NCBI GenBank assembly: GCA_004026145.2
Contig: CP034994.1
Span: 13,248,009-13,312,008 of the forward strand
From: Takifugu bimaculatus
Taxonomy: Eukaryota > Chordata > Actinopteri > Tetraodontiformes > Tetraodontidae
DNA length: 64,000 bases
Direction: 5' to 3'
Shown: positions 10,427 to 23,901 of the stretch, in pieces
Position numbering within the stretch: position 1 is the first letter of the stretch
Layout of the letters: each line of letters begins with the position of its first letter
Made by a program: the position numbers and the translations under genes
The notes under the pieces: model-generated
Told to the model about the DNA's origin: nothing
Database searches by the model: none
Seen by the model: the letters and a program-made list of their open reading frames with translations, nothing else

Positions 10427-13400
10427 CACACACTCAGGCCCTGTCTAACAGCTCATTTCAAGCCATCAAACTTTTCCTCCAAAATCAACACAGGCTGTTT
10501 TGGCTGTCTCAACAGACATCATAAGTCACACTATTCAACATGTTCTTACAGCACACTCTTGCTTACTACATCAGTGCACAGCACAGAAATACACTAACAC
10601 AACATCATTCAGAAGGACATTACACACGTCCACTCAACTTTCACTGCCGGGGATAGAGAATGATTTAAACAGTGTTTAGGCTAACTCACTGGAATTGCTT
10701 CTACTAGCCGCATACTTACAGTGTGTGCAACTTTGGTAAGAACTGGAAAGCGGATTTCCCCACCAACTGGATGGGATTCTCGTAGAAATGACTTCAAGAA
10801 AAGAAATACAGAAATTGTGATATAGAAGTGTTTGTGCACGATGACTTGTCATAAAATCGCAGTTATCTGTTGTAGCATTAACTTACATAGTTTGGAGCTG
10901 AGGGTTTCCTGCAAAGGCCCTCTCAGGGATGGTTTTGATATTGTTGTTATGGAATCCTCTGTAAATATAGAGACTTGCTGTTAGTCGCTAAACATGTTTG
11001 ATTTTGCATACATTTGTCAGTTGTTCTTTTTTAAATGGTGTGTTTGTGAGCAAGAGTGGAGTCAGATGTCCTCATGTTGCACCTGCCATTGCACAGCTGA
11101 AAAGCATTTTTTTGGATAAATGAGATGTAAACACGCACGCTGACACACATTCACACTGCGAACATCTGTTGAAGCTGAAGAAAAACACTGTGTGCATACG
11201 TGCAGACCAGCGTGTTTGTGTGTGTGTGTGGCGGGGGATCCTAGGCAACACCTGCTTCAAGCGAGAGAGATTATATCCGAGTGCCACATTAAAACACTTA
11301 ACGGGATTACTCGGGATAATGCAGCCATGATAGTCATGTCAGGCAGGTGGGTTTGTGTGAGTGTGAGAGAGTGTGTGTGAGTGCTCTCACAATTCCTGAA
11401 GTTTGCTCAATGTCCTGATGGCCACAGGAAACTCCTGCAGATCGTTGTAGTTCAAATCCCTGAGGGACAGGCAGTCAGATAAACAGTTATGATTAAATAA
11501 TATATGGAAACATGAAGTCCAAAGCAGGAAGTAGAAACCATTCCCTCCAGCGCGACTTGCAACTCAATCCCGTGTTATTTCAAATGTGATAAAGGGTGTT
11601 TGACTGTGCATGTATACACAGCCATTTCCTCACTTATGCGAGAGGCTGACAGCTGCAGAAGTGAAGTCTTGATGTGACCCATGACCCTTGCTGCTCTAAC
11701 CTGATTATTTAGGTCTGCGTCCTGATTAGTTTCCCAGAAAACACTATATCAAAACAACAGTTGCTATGGATGATACGTCATCAAGCAGGTGGCAGGTTGG
11801 TTTTTTTTCCCTCTCACTTTTTTTCCCCCCTTCATACGAGTACTACAGTTGTGTACACATGTACGTACACAACAACTTCATAATGCACAGCATGTATGGA
11901 ATATTGAGCGAGTCGGCTCTGCTTTATTTTATTCAAATCAATTAAAAAAGGTCAAGTGAAAAGGAAAGATGTTTGATGGAGGCTCACTCTTTACCCATCT
12001 TGTCACATACATGACTTATGTAATGGTTTTATGATTCATCCTTAGGTTTGAGAAGGCTACTGGTGATGCAGATGGTCTCTTGAATTTCTCATGCTGTGTG
12101 ATTAACGCCTCATACCAGCCGTGTCCCCACGTCAATGACACCTCCTCTCTCATCTCGCTGAATCATCCGTCTCTCTTACCCACTGATGGCCCGAACACGT
12201 TAACACACACTATTTTGGTCCAGTGAGCTCCACTCCTCTTTTTCTAATTCTCTAGTTTCCCTTCATCAATCCTATCAGTGCCTCCTCTGACTTTCCTCCC
12301 GTTGCCAGACACTTCCTGGGGCAGATAATGAATTTCGAGCATTAAAACGGCCGTATGTTTTTGAGTGCTTATCTGCACACACATGCGTGTGCCCACACAC
12401 ACACACACTAAACTCTTTTTTTTTTGCACTTAAACACATTGTTAAGCAGCCACCAGGCCACCATGGCTTCTGTCTCCATTTCTTTTACATTCTGCACCTC
12501 TTTTATAAAAGTGTAGGTCGCATTCATGTGGTTTTCTTTAGTGATGTGAGTAGAGGATCTGTTCGGTGCCTATGCTCAGCCTTCCTATAGGTACGCTGGA
12601 CCTCAGTGCTGCTTAGAAAAATTACTTTTACTACCAAGGACAGATGGAGCTGTTATTACTTCAGGGCAGCTATTCACAAGGCCTGGGCCTCAGGGTGCAA
12701 TCCAGAGGGCTGCAGATGCAGCAGTTTCACAGATGGTAGGATTTTTTTTTTCATCTTTTTTATCAGTTTGAAGAAAAGATTGAAATAAATGATCGGCTGA
12801 TTTCAAGAGCAGTCACATCGGAATATGAGCAAACTCGCTTGGATATAAAGAAGATTGTTTTTCATTATTTTGGAGTGTGACATGAAAAATGTGCAGACAC
12901 GGAGGTGATTGTTCAGTGTTGAGAAACTGAGCTGCTCTGAGCTGATCAAAGAGAAAGCTTTACTCATTTCTTTTGTTCCTGTGTTGGTTGTGGTTTTGAA
13001 ACTGTTCAGTACTGGGAGTGCTGGGAATTAATAATTATGGTGTAGGGTTACACCGCTTTGACTTTGGCATAGCATTTCCATTTCTTGGTAAAAAATATAT
13101 TGATTTAGGACGCGCTGCGCACATCAGTGACTCGGCTGCAATGAGCCTGATAGGTTCACTTATTTGCTTTGTGTTTCCTCTTGAGTGATTTCCTTTTATT
13201 TCCTGGTACTTGAAGAAGAAGCCCAGGGGGATTTATCAAATCATTTGTGCTAGTTTTCATTTAAGCATTAAAAGCGGGAAGTTACCAAATTCTTTGGACA
13301 AAAATGACCCAAAGCATTGATTTGGCTTTTGCCAACTACGTTGCGAGTATGAGCACTCATTAATGAAGCTTGTGTAATCTATGGCTATAGAGGCAACAAA

Positions 13401-16073
13401 TTCAGAGATATTGTATACTTTATGCAGGGTTATTCTGAGGCAGGGTTAACTCTGATAGATTAGCAATTGCCTGTAGGACCATGAAAATAAAGGAAGGCCT
13501 TGAAATGGAAATCTCTTAAGGTTGGTTCATTTGAGTTTCTTTCCAGTGCGTATGGTCATTTTAAGGGTGAAGATAAGGTTAAGGTCACATTATGAGGGAA
13601 GGAAGTGGTGGTGAAGCAGTAGTTATGATTCGGGTTAGGTTTAATCCTGAGGAAGGGAAAGATAAATGTATCATATTACCTTTAGTCTAATTACTGTCCA
13701 AAATGTGTGTTTGCATGCCTCTCGTACTCACAGTGTCTCCAGACTGTGTAAACCTTCAAAACATCTCGGATCCATGGTCTGGATATGGTTGTTGTGGAGG
13801 TGCCTGGGGGGAAAAAATAGCCACAAATATTGTTTTGGACAAATCAGAAATTATCTCATCATTTCCAGACGCACAGCAATTTCCAAATCACACAGAACAA
13901 TCATTTTCAAAGAAACACGGACCAAAGAGGTCAAAATGAGACGTCACTTACAGGACAACGAGGGCAGAGAGGTTGGTGAAGGCATAGTCTGGAATGTGTG
14001 TGATCTTGTTGAGGGCCAGCGTCATGGCCTGCAGGGACGGCAGGGAGTCTAGTGCCGCCACTGGGATTTCTGTTAAGGAGTTGTCATCCAACCACAGGTG
14101 CCTCATAGAGGAAACTCCTCTGAAGGCCCAAGCCGGAACCTCAGACAGCAGGTTAGCATCGAGACGCCTGCAGGGTGAGATAATTACTTAAATACAGTGT
14201 TTGCTGTTCTTCACGTGTATCCGAGTGCGTGCGTGCATCATAGATTGTGTGTCATGAAAACACTTTGGCTTAAAGGAAGGTTATTATGAGAATTACACAT
14301 CCTTAATTCTCCTTTCATCTGTGTTGCAGGGTTGGAATCTCCTGATTTATGATTTATTCCCATGCTAAGTAAGCCACGTCAAGCCTCACCAGCACAGACA
14401 TGCATGAAATGTAAGACGAGGAAAAAACACAAACATGTAGGAGCATTTGCAAGGAGCCCGTTTTATTTTACTTTGGTTTATTTATGTGGAAGGTGTGTGG
14501 TAAATTTGAAGATGATTCTTCAGCTATTCTTCATTCTTGGATTCCTGCTGTCGGCATTACTTATCACCATTTATACGCATACAAGGCTCCTTTAATCAAT
14601 GTTTGACGCCAGACACAGTCAAACATTTTCACACAAGTGCTTTCATGTCGCCGACCAAACCAAGATACCAGACCTTTGTTCTTCGTTGTCTCTCAACTCA
14701 CGGGCTGCAAGTGTGGACTGTGACATACGACACATAAATGCTCACATACACACTGGCCGCAGTGATAAATGATGCCCTCGGGGCAGAGTTGTCAAACTGA
14801 GACCGCTTCCTCCTGCCATTCTTCTTTTTTTGGCCCTTCACACTTGTCCATTAATCTTCTTTTCCTCCCTGCAGCTCACATTTGTTTCTTACATCTCCAT
14901 TCATGCTGAAAACTCTTGAGCATCTCACTCTTTAACCCTTGTTCTCCTTTAAACACTTTCTCTTATCAATCTTCTACTGGGTTCATTTGATCCTTGCACA
15001 ACAGCTCCTCCTCTGTCTCTTGGCCGCTCTGAGGCCTCACCAAACAAACAGCATCATCAAAGTGAAATCTGAACTTGAACTCTGAACCGTAGGCTTTTCT
15101 CCTCAGGGAAATCTGCCATCAATAGAAGCAACTGTATACACTGGCAGATGCTCTAACACAGGGAAACACCATCCGGCTCGCATGTAGATGCACAAGAATG
15201 AGTGATCGTGCACTTATGAGCACTCTAAACAACATATGGATGTGGCGCATTCCTCAACTGATATCTCTTAAGAGAGCAACATCACCCCTGTGCGTCCGGT
15301 GTCCTTCAACTGTGGACGTTTGTCCCTGACCCCAGTGAATGGATGAAGGCCTTGGAAGACCCTTCAACTTTCTGGTTCGTTCTTCAGGGCAAAATAATAA
15401 TTGCTCCTCTGAGGGGACCTGCCAGGGCTCACGAAGGTCCAGACAGAACCCGGAATGTTCCACAGAAGCCAGTAAAGCAGCAGCTATTTCCTGTCCATCA
15501 CATCAAAGTCCGAGGTATGATTACAAGAGAGACGTACAGAAAGATAAAGGGAGTTTGCTTAAACGATCCAAGAGGTCTGTGGAATCAACCTCCACAAGCT
15601 TGTTTCTCCAGATGGCCAGTTCTATGTACTCTGTCGAGTACTTTTTCACTATCACTGAGTCACGGGTCTGAAAACAGAGCTGCTCTTGTGGAAGTCATCC
15701 AGACTTTTTATACTGCTCGACCTTCGACGTATGTGACCTAAAATGCCTCCATCTGATGGCACCCAGCAAAGCGACGGTGCTCTCAGGTTTAATTAGCCCC
15801 TCCCAAAGGGTGAGACAAATTTCTTAACTCGGCTTCACTTCACCGCAAACAAAAAGAATCTCATCCAAGATTAAGACATGATTAATTTTCAAAAGTCAAC
15901 CTCCTTTGCACTTTTATACCTGTTTAAAGCCTGCGCGCCAACTGTCTTTCTACCTGCTGCGTTTTATGTCAGCGAGAGGCGCCGGCAAGCTTCACTCTCA
16001 AAAGCCGTTCCAGTAATCTTTCTCTGGTGAGCTTATCATTATAGTAATGACAAGGTGTGTCTCTACACTCTGG

Positions 16074-16135
<62 letters not shown>

Positions 16136-19100
16136 GGAGGGGAGGGAGGAAGGGTGGTGTACAGACACTGACTTGTATTTTTTCATTACTTAAGATCATC
16201 TCTGGGAACAAACTTGATAGACCACACATACACTTCAACTGAAGACAGGCAGCATCATGACATAAATCTGACATTAGACATAGACCCCCTCTAAGGAGGG
16301 GGGGCTTGAGTTTGCATGCACGTATGTGTGTGTACATCATGTGGGCTGGGATACATTTATGGGTATTTGCACTTCAGTATCAATTTGTAAAGCAGATATG
16401 TCGAACACACATGTGGTGCACAGTCGGAGAGCAGAGACATGAGAGTTTACAGATACAGTAAGGTGGTCCACACATGCAGGCACCAAACCTTCAAGCTGAC
16501 CCCAAGCATTTGAGACATATATGCCACCAAGTGCTCTCATTAGCCCTGGGGGTAGCGGCGTGGGTGGTGAGAGAGGAACGGAGGAGAGGTGGAGGAAGAG
16601 GGGGGGATTGATGGAAAGTAGGGTTGTTTCACAGCTCATTGGAGATGCTCTCCCTGGCCTGCAGTGTCTGCTGTTTCCCTCATGGCTTCCAGATGCTATC
16701 ATGAGCTGCACTGACAAAGTCAGGCTATGAATCCTTACATCAGGCTGCACAGCACAGCACAGGACCTTTCTGGGTATGGTCTGTAATATGTCAGTGTTAC
16801 TCTACACCTGCGCTGTGGTCATGGAGCTGAGATGTGTGAGTGGGTGGCCAGGGAATTGCTTATTGCCTGCTGTCTGTGGTCGAGTAGCATGATTACTGCG
16901 TGCATGTGTGTAGTAAAGACTCACAGGGACAGTAAGTTAGGCAGGTCCCAAGGAGCATCGTCAGGAAGTCTCTCCAGTTGATTATTCTGCAGCATCCTGA
17001 AAAAACACAGTGAAATTAGTCATTCATAGGTGTAATAGGTCTGTGCGTGATTGAGAGTAATGTGATGTGCATGAGGGCACATCGAGCGGAACAAATAATT
17101 CCATCATGAGGGGAAATCTGACACACGGAGGAAAAGACCAGCGCAAGCTTGAAGTGGAGTGAAAGAGCAGAGGGCAGATGAAAAGAGACGCTCCTTGGGT
17201 GGGCTGCTGATGTCATTCTCGAAAGAATGAAGCAAAACGCGAGAAGGAAGTGGGGAGCAAACAATAGCCCACTCTCTCTTTCCTCTCCGTCCCTCTCTCA
17301 CTTTCTCTCTCTAAAGTTTTTGTTCTTTTTTTGTTGTTGTTAATCATGTCATTGCCAGTCATCGGACAGTACCACACAAGGTAAGTAGTCACCAGTGCGA
17401 TGCCCACTGCAGCGCCATGCTGCCCCTAACCTGAAAACATGGGGCCATATTAGCCCTAAAACATCTGAAATTCAAGCAATACTTTATTTGTCTTTTAAAA
17501 GTTTTCAATATTTTCAGTGCAGTGGTGCAATTAGACTTTGTTTAAGTACTTTACTGTTGTTCTTACCCATATTTGAGCGTTGTTTCAAGGTATAAAGGGC
17601 ATCTTATTTGCCTATCTGGTGCGTAGTATAAAACAATGCTACCCAGATGTGTAAAGCATGAATGGTAATCTTCCCTATGGGATGATGATGATGATGCTAT
17701 GAAAAATACATGAAATTGGCTAAAGAAAAATTCCCTTATGGGGCATTTATTCATCACATTGTAGTGTGTTTCAGGGGTGTGAGCAGAGACCTTGTAGTTA
17801 ACAAGGTCGTGTTTGCCACCATTGACTGACATTTCGCTGCTTTATAGCGTGTTAGAGAGGCTTTTTTTCTAGGGTGTTACAGTGTTTCTGCAGACTTGTA
17901 CAAACTCAGGGAGTGTTTTCTTATGTAGTAATGACATAATAGGCTTTTGCTGGTTCACTCAATATATGTTTCATACCAGAAAAATAAAAAATGATCAAGT
18001 GTTGTGCCTGGTAATCCCCCAGATTCCCTGAAATTATGTACCACAACGCTATAGTGGAGTTTATATATTGTGGCAGTGCTCCACAGCCAAGGTTTAAAAG
18101 AGCTGAGTTGCTTGCCAAAGCTAATGAAAACCTCCTTAATATTCTTGTTTTCCACCCACTAGAAATATGACCGCAACTCATTAAATGGTACGCTCACAGC
18201 TCGGAAAGTACTATGGTTTTTATGGTTCCTTTGCACTTTTTGCAACAGTTGGTGGCCATGGATCATAAGGCTATGAACACACTCTGACAAATGGGGTGTT
18301 GAGAGAGATTTGAATGACTTTTCAAATTGATTTTTTTTTTTTTTTTTTACACTCACTGTAATCTAGGTGGGTGGTGCGACTGGGAGGTCCTAGTATTACA
18401 CCTGCGAGAGAGTTTGCACACGCAGGGCTTGTTTTCGGCATAAAAGATCCAAGGCCGTAAATTTTAATTGCAGTTCATGATACACGGCCCATATTTTATT
18501 CAGGTCAGGAGTAAAACTCAAGCAGAATACCAAACAACCATTGCTCTACCGCCACTGTTCTTGGTTGAGAGAAACAAAAGAAGAAGAAGAAGAAAAGGGG
18601 GCTACTTACAGAACTTTGAGATTATGGAGACCCTGGAGAGCGTGGCCCGGAATGTACCTCAGCTGATTTCCAGAGATTCGCCTGGAAGAGAAATCCAGAA
18701 ATAAAAAGTCAGAGAAAATAAAATAAGAAGTCCTTATATATGATAGCGTGTGTGCAAGCTTTAAGCGCACATGAGTTGGTGAACTTCATAAAGCCTCCTC
18801 CTTTTTGTTGGTGCAATATAACAGTAATCTTGAGTCCCTGTGCTGATGTTCAGGTGGAGAGGTGTGCACAACAGGCAACAACATTCCCTTGTCTTCATCC
18901 AAGAGGCTAAGCCTTAGTTAGCAGCAATTTGTGTGCATGCGAGTGTTTACGTGTGTGTATATACAAGGTGTATACTATGTATGTGCACATGAGCTATGTG
19001 AGCATGCACGAGCTATTTTCCATGTCCTTGAGTGAAATTGGGCCCATTCTGAGGGGCCTTGAGGACAGCGAGGGAGAGAAACCACACACATTCACACAAG

Positions 19101-22100
19101 CAATCCAATCAGTTTGTTTATCAAACACAGCACCTAATGGTCATTTGTGAGTGTGTATAAGATGTCCAAATAAATAACACTCAGTCCAACAGAGTAATTC
19201 TCAAGGTCACTAGCTGGAAGCACAGTTTAAACAGAGATTTGGTGCTCACAGCTCAAGACCACCCACTTTTATTAAACACGCGCACGTTAAATGTTACTCA
19301 TTGGCATCCTCCTCACAACGTTGCTCCACAGGTGACATTTTCCTGACATTCCGCCTCATGTCCAGCAGTTGTGCACGTGTGTGAGCTGTGCAAGCAGCCA
19401 TTTGAATCCAGAATATGAATATGGAGACGATATCACCCTTACCCAGGCGCTATCACTGGGATGGTGATGGATGAGTGCTTCCAAAGTACCTCTGACATCT
19501 GATAATCATGTCAACATGTCTTAGTCTTAGAACTCTTAGAACTGGCAAACCGCAGGACCCCCAACCCCCCCCCCCCCCCCCCCCCCCACTGCCCTGGCCA
19601 AATGTCACACTCAGCTGATTTTAAATCTCTTACAGGACTCTTATTTATAAAACAAAAAAATGCACTGATAGTTAGCCAAGCTATTGTGGTGCTGGTTAAT
19701 CGTGACTGAAAAAACCCACTCGTTCAAAATTGCTCAAACTTCATTTGATGGCCCCATGTGACGTCTCAAAAGAGAGATCATCTGTGGATTGAAGCCCAAA
19801 CAGTCCAAAATGCATTCTCATTTCAAGATTATGGAGTTCAGCTGGATTAGGATCTGAATTTCAACCATAAAGAAACCTGTATACTGCCCCTTTGGTCTCC
19901 TAAGAGGACAATACCTCTGCTTCCACAGTGCTATGCCAGTTTTTGCTATTGCACAAGCCGGTCACAGAGGACCATTTCTGTGACCACATCTCCCAGAATA
20001 ACAATTGCAAGTTCCTACAATGATCCCGACCCCTGTAAAATTGACCTAGGCCTGCTCTCTGCAATGAATTTTCTTTTGGTGGCTGTTCAGATGTGCTGAT
20101 TAATTACAGACAGTTATGGGGGAAGAAAAGATTTGTAGATTTTAGGTAACTGTATTTTCACTGGGAGGATAAGGATGGTGAGTAATTGAGTTTTAGAAAA
20201 CAAACATTGTAGTTAAGGCCAGGGTATGCTGCACACATCTTACTGCCAACCACCCTTTCTTTATTAGCTGTGCCATTTCAGCCAAAACACCATCAGAGTA
20301 GATTCGTGCTTTTTTTTTTTGCCCACTTCATTTGTCAAACGGATAATTACATCCAAAGTGAAGATGGATGCTAAAGGGAAGAAACGCAGGCATTCTTGAT
20401 AGACATCAATATAAGGCTGACGGTTGCCATTGAGCAACTCTTTCCATGATATCAGTGCGTGTTTATATGTGTGTATGTGTGTGCGTAAATGATCTTACAT
20501 ACGAGTGAATGTTCCACACTTAACCGCTCAGTCATTCCACATCAATCTGATTATAATGAAAGGCGCCTTGCTCTTGTCAAGCCGAGTCGCCAACTGTTTT
20601 TTCTTTTAATTTAATTTGGGGATGGTTAAAATTTTTCTTGGCCCCCAGACTGCAAAGATAAAAAAAATGGAAAAGTCCATCCCAACATAATTCTGCTTTA
20701 TTGGAAGGAGGCTTAGATAAAGCTGAAGAGCTTGAGTTGTTTCAAAACATCGAGAAGACGTGGGACGGCCGGTAACTTAGCAACCCTGATATCACAGCTG
20801 ATCAATATGGGGCTTTAGTGAAGCATACCAAGCGGTGATTATCGTATGTATCTCTGTGCTATTGCCCAAAAACAATGATAAAAATCCCCAGTCTGTGTGA
20901 TAGCGCTGGGAGAATGATGAAAGAAGGAGGAGAGGATAAACAGATCATATCGGGGGGTGGGCAGTGTGGGTGTTGGGTGGGGTATGCAAGAACACATGCA
21001 TGTGTGACCTTTACCGCCCTCAGTCCATCAATAGACATGTTATGCCTCCTTCTGTTCAGAGGTGCAACCTGAGGGTCAACCACTTAACCTGGTGTTAACC
21101 TCTGAAGCGACCACAGAAAGCGACGTGCACGTTTGTCAAAGGGAAATACAAGAAGACAAAACAAAAAGTCTTGGCAAATGGTAAAGATTTAACTCGCTTA
21201 GAACATTTCAGCCTGTCCCTCCTACGTAGGCCACAATCCAGTCTATCAAAAGAGGGTCTCTCCTATCTTTTAAAGGGAGATGAGCCAACTTCCACCAAAA
21301 ACGTTCACAAGTTATCAGAGACGGAGAGGTGGAGGGACAGTTTATCATCGCAGCATACCACAGAAAACAAGATAACACAAGACAGAATGTGGACAGTTTT
21401 CACTCAATTTTTCAATAGTCTGTCAGACAGGAACGGCCAATATCAACTTTAATATAACCAACAGCCAACAATTAACTCGTCAGGCCATGCGGGAGGGGTA
21501 AGGTTCAGCTTTTTAATTAGCACCAGTGACAGTTCCAGATAATGATAAGAGCAGCAACAGAAAGGCGACTCAACCGGCTGATTATAAAGGGAGTCGAAGG
21601 AAGAAGACGGGGAAATATGATCAGCCTGCTAAAGTGGTTTTCAGGAAGTACCTTTGTGCAAAAATTCACCTTAAATCACCGTTCACGATCGCTCCAGGTT
21701 GCAATTACATCAGGATGGATGGTGCATTTTATATATTAGATCAGAGCGTTGGAAGAGAGCGGCTGTCTTTGACATGTTGGATAGTACCCAGTTTTTGAGG
21801 CTGGACCAAAATGAGAACTTTGCTTCCCTTTCATTAATCTACAGTATAGACAAGCTGTCTGCCTCTCCGTCGCCTCTCTTCATGCTCTGTCTGGTGACAG
21901 TTGCATGTTTGTCTGTTTGAATGAAGACATTACTCATCAAAGTGGTAAATGAAGACTTAATGAGAGGGATCCAAGTTCAATAAGAATTCAAGTTAATGGC
22001 AAAGGAAACAAGAAGGGGTAATTAGACTCATATCATATTACCCCGTCAAAAAAGTGGCATCCATGAGCCTTTTGTTAGTTTCCTTGTTGGTGCAGTTATG

Positions 22101-23845
22101 CAATATTTGCAGGAATGATTTGAATAGAGCATTGTTCAAAATAGAGCAGGCGGTGACATTTCTTACACTTTGTCCCAATTCTATATATTTTACCTCTATA
22201 TTTGCATATTTCCTATCAACAGAGATCTACAGAGTTGTGCAAGGGCTTGGTTTGACTTTGGCATGTTGTTTGCATATGACCCCAGGATGTATTCTGATCA
22301 GAGTCTGGATCTGGATCGCTTACACTTACATAAAACTGAGCGGCTAGATAAGGAGGGCACGACACTGTTGCACATTTATGATCTGTACTTTAGAAGAACT
22401 CCTAAAGTTCCTCATAAGACTTTATTTGTCCCCATAGTGCAAAACAGGATGAAAGCTAACGTTCCTGCCATGAGTAGATTTGCTCTCGTTTGTAAGAGTT
22501 CACAGACAGCCAATAAATTCAGGGGTGGGTGGAGAAACTCTCAAAGGGGCTCTTGCAATAGCCTACAGTAAAATAGAGATGGGGTCGGTAGAGTTGAGTT
22601 GCAAAGGAGGGAGGGAGGAAGAGCGTAACATCAAACAATTTATCACTCTGCCAGTCGCAACCTGCCTGGCCTTCGCCTCTCCCAACAAGTGCCATTGACC
22701 CACATCAAACGCTCTCGCCCTCAAGTCAACTGTTTGTGTTTTAACTAAGCTTTATATCATGTTTCATGTAATTATTATGTTGGTTTTTTTTCCAGCTTTG
22801 AAAATCTTGTAAACAGCGGACGTCAGAAATATGCCGTGAAAGAATTGCATGTTCCTGGTTGGAAACATTTTTCTCGGAACAGACCAGTTCTGCAGGTGAC
22901 GTGCAGTCTAGTTCGCAGCTCCCAAACCCATATACAGTGGGACCTCTACTTACGAACGTCTCTACATGCGAAATGTTCAGGTTACGAAACGTCTCAACGG
23001 GAAAATATTTCCTCTTGTTATGAAAGAAATTTCAGTATACGAAAGGCAAAAATATGCTACTCGCAGCTCGCGGAGTTTAGCGAACGCAAACATGCTTGTA
23101 GCTGCTCTGCCATTGGCTATCGCCTAGCATCGTCCTGTCATCCCACTGGCTAGGAGGGACGTCAATCTGGACAAGTTTGTGTGTATCCCAGCGTCTTCTT
23201 CGTCGTCTTCGGGATTTATTGTGGGTGTTCGTATGTTTGTCCATTAGATGGTGGTGTTACCACAAGTGTTAACGTTTGTTGCTAGTAATGATGGCTAATG
23301 TAAGATTAGCCTGTAATAAAGTTCATTTTGTTCCTGGAGAAGCCTTGCACTGAATTCCTACATTTATTGTGCAGTAATCTAATTGTAACATGTATTTGTT
23401 ACATGTTTTGATGCATTTTTATGATTTATAAAAAAAATATGTCCGAATTTTTGGGGGGTTGGAACAGATTAGGGCATTTACATGGAACACGCGTCTCTAC
23501 TTACGTAATTTCCGGTTACGAAACAACTTCCGGAACCAATTAATTTCGTAAGTAGAGGTCCCACTGTACTCAAATGTCAGCAGCAATTTGGAGCACTTCT
23601 GTGGGTTTTTTTCATACTTGGAATTATGAACACATCATCAGCAATATTTAAACATGAGTCTTGAATTGAATTCCCTGTAATCAAGGCGTCACAATCCTTT
23701 CTGCATTACTCTCTGATGCAGAAACTCAGAACGGCGTTCATGCTAACGTTTTACTTTCATCATCATTAGCTCGTGCCTGACAGGCTGCAGCTGCAAGAAT
23801 TAGCAAAGAAAACACTGGACTGTTCAAACACAGCAGGGAAATGCA

Positions 23846-23901
<56 letters not shown>

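Noticed and set aside
16076..16340. Histidine/threonine- or cysteine/valine-repeat open frames across (TG/CA)n tracts here and at many other sites
   Set aside because: Dinucleotide repeats read open in several frames; no coding meaning.
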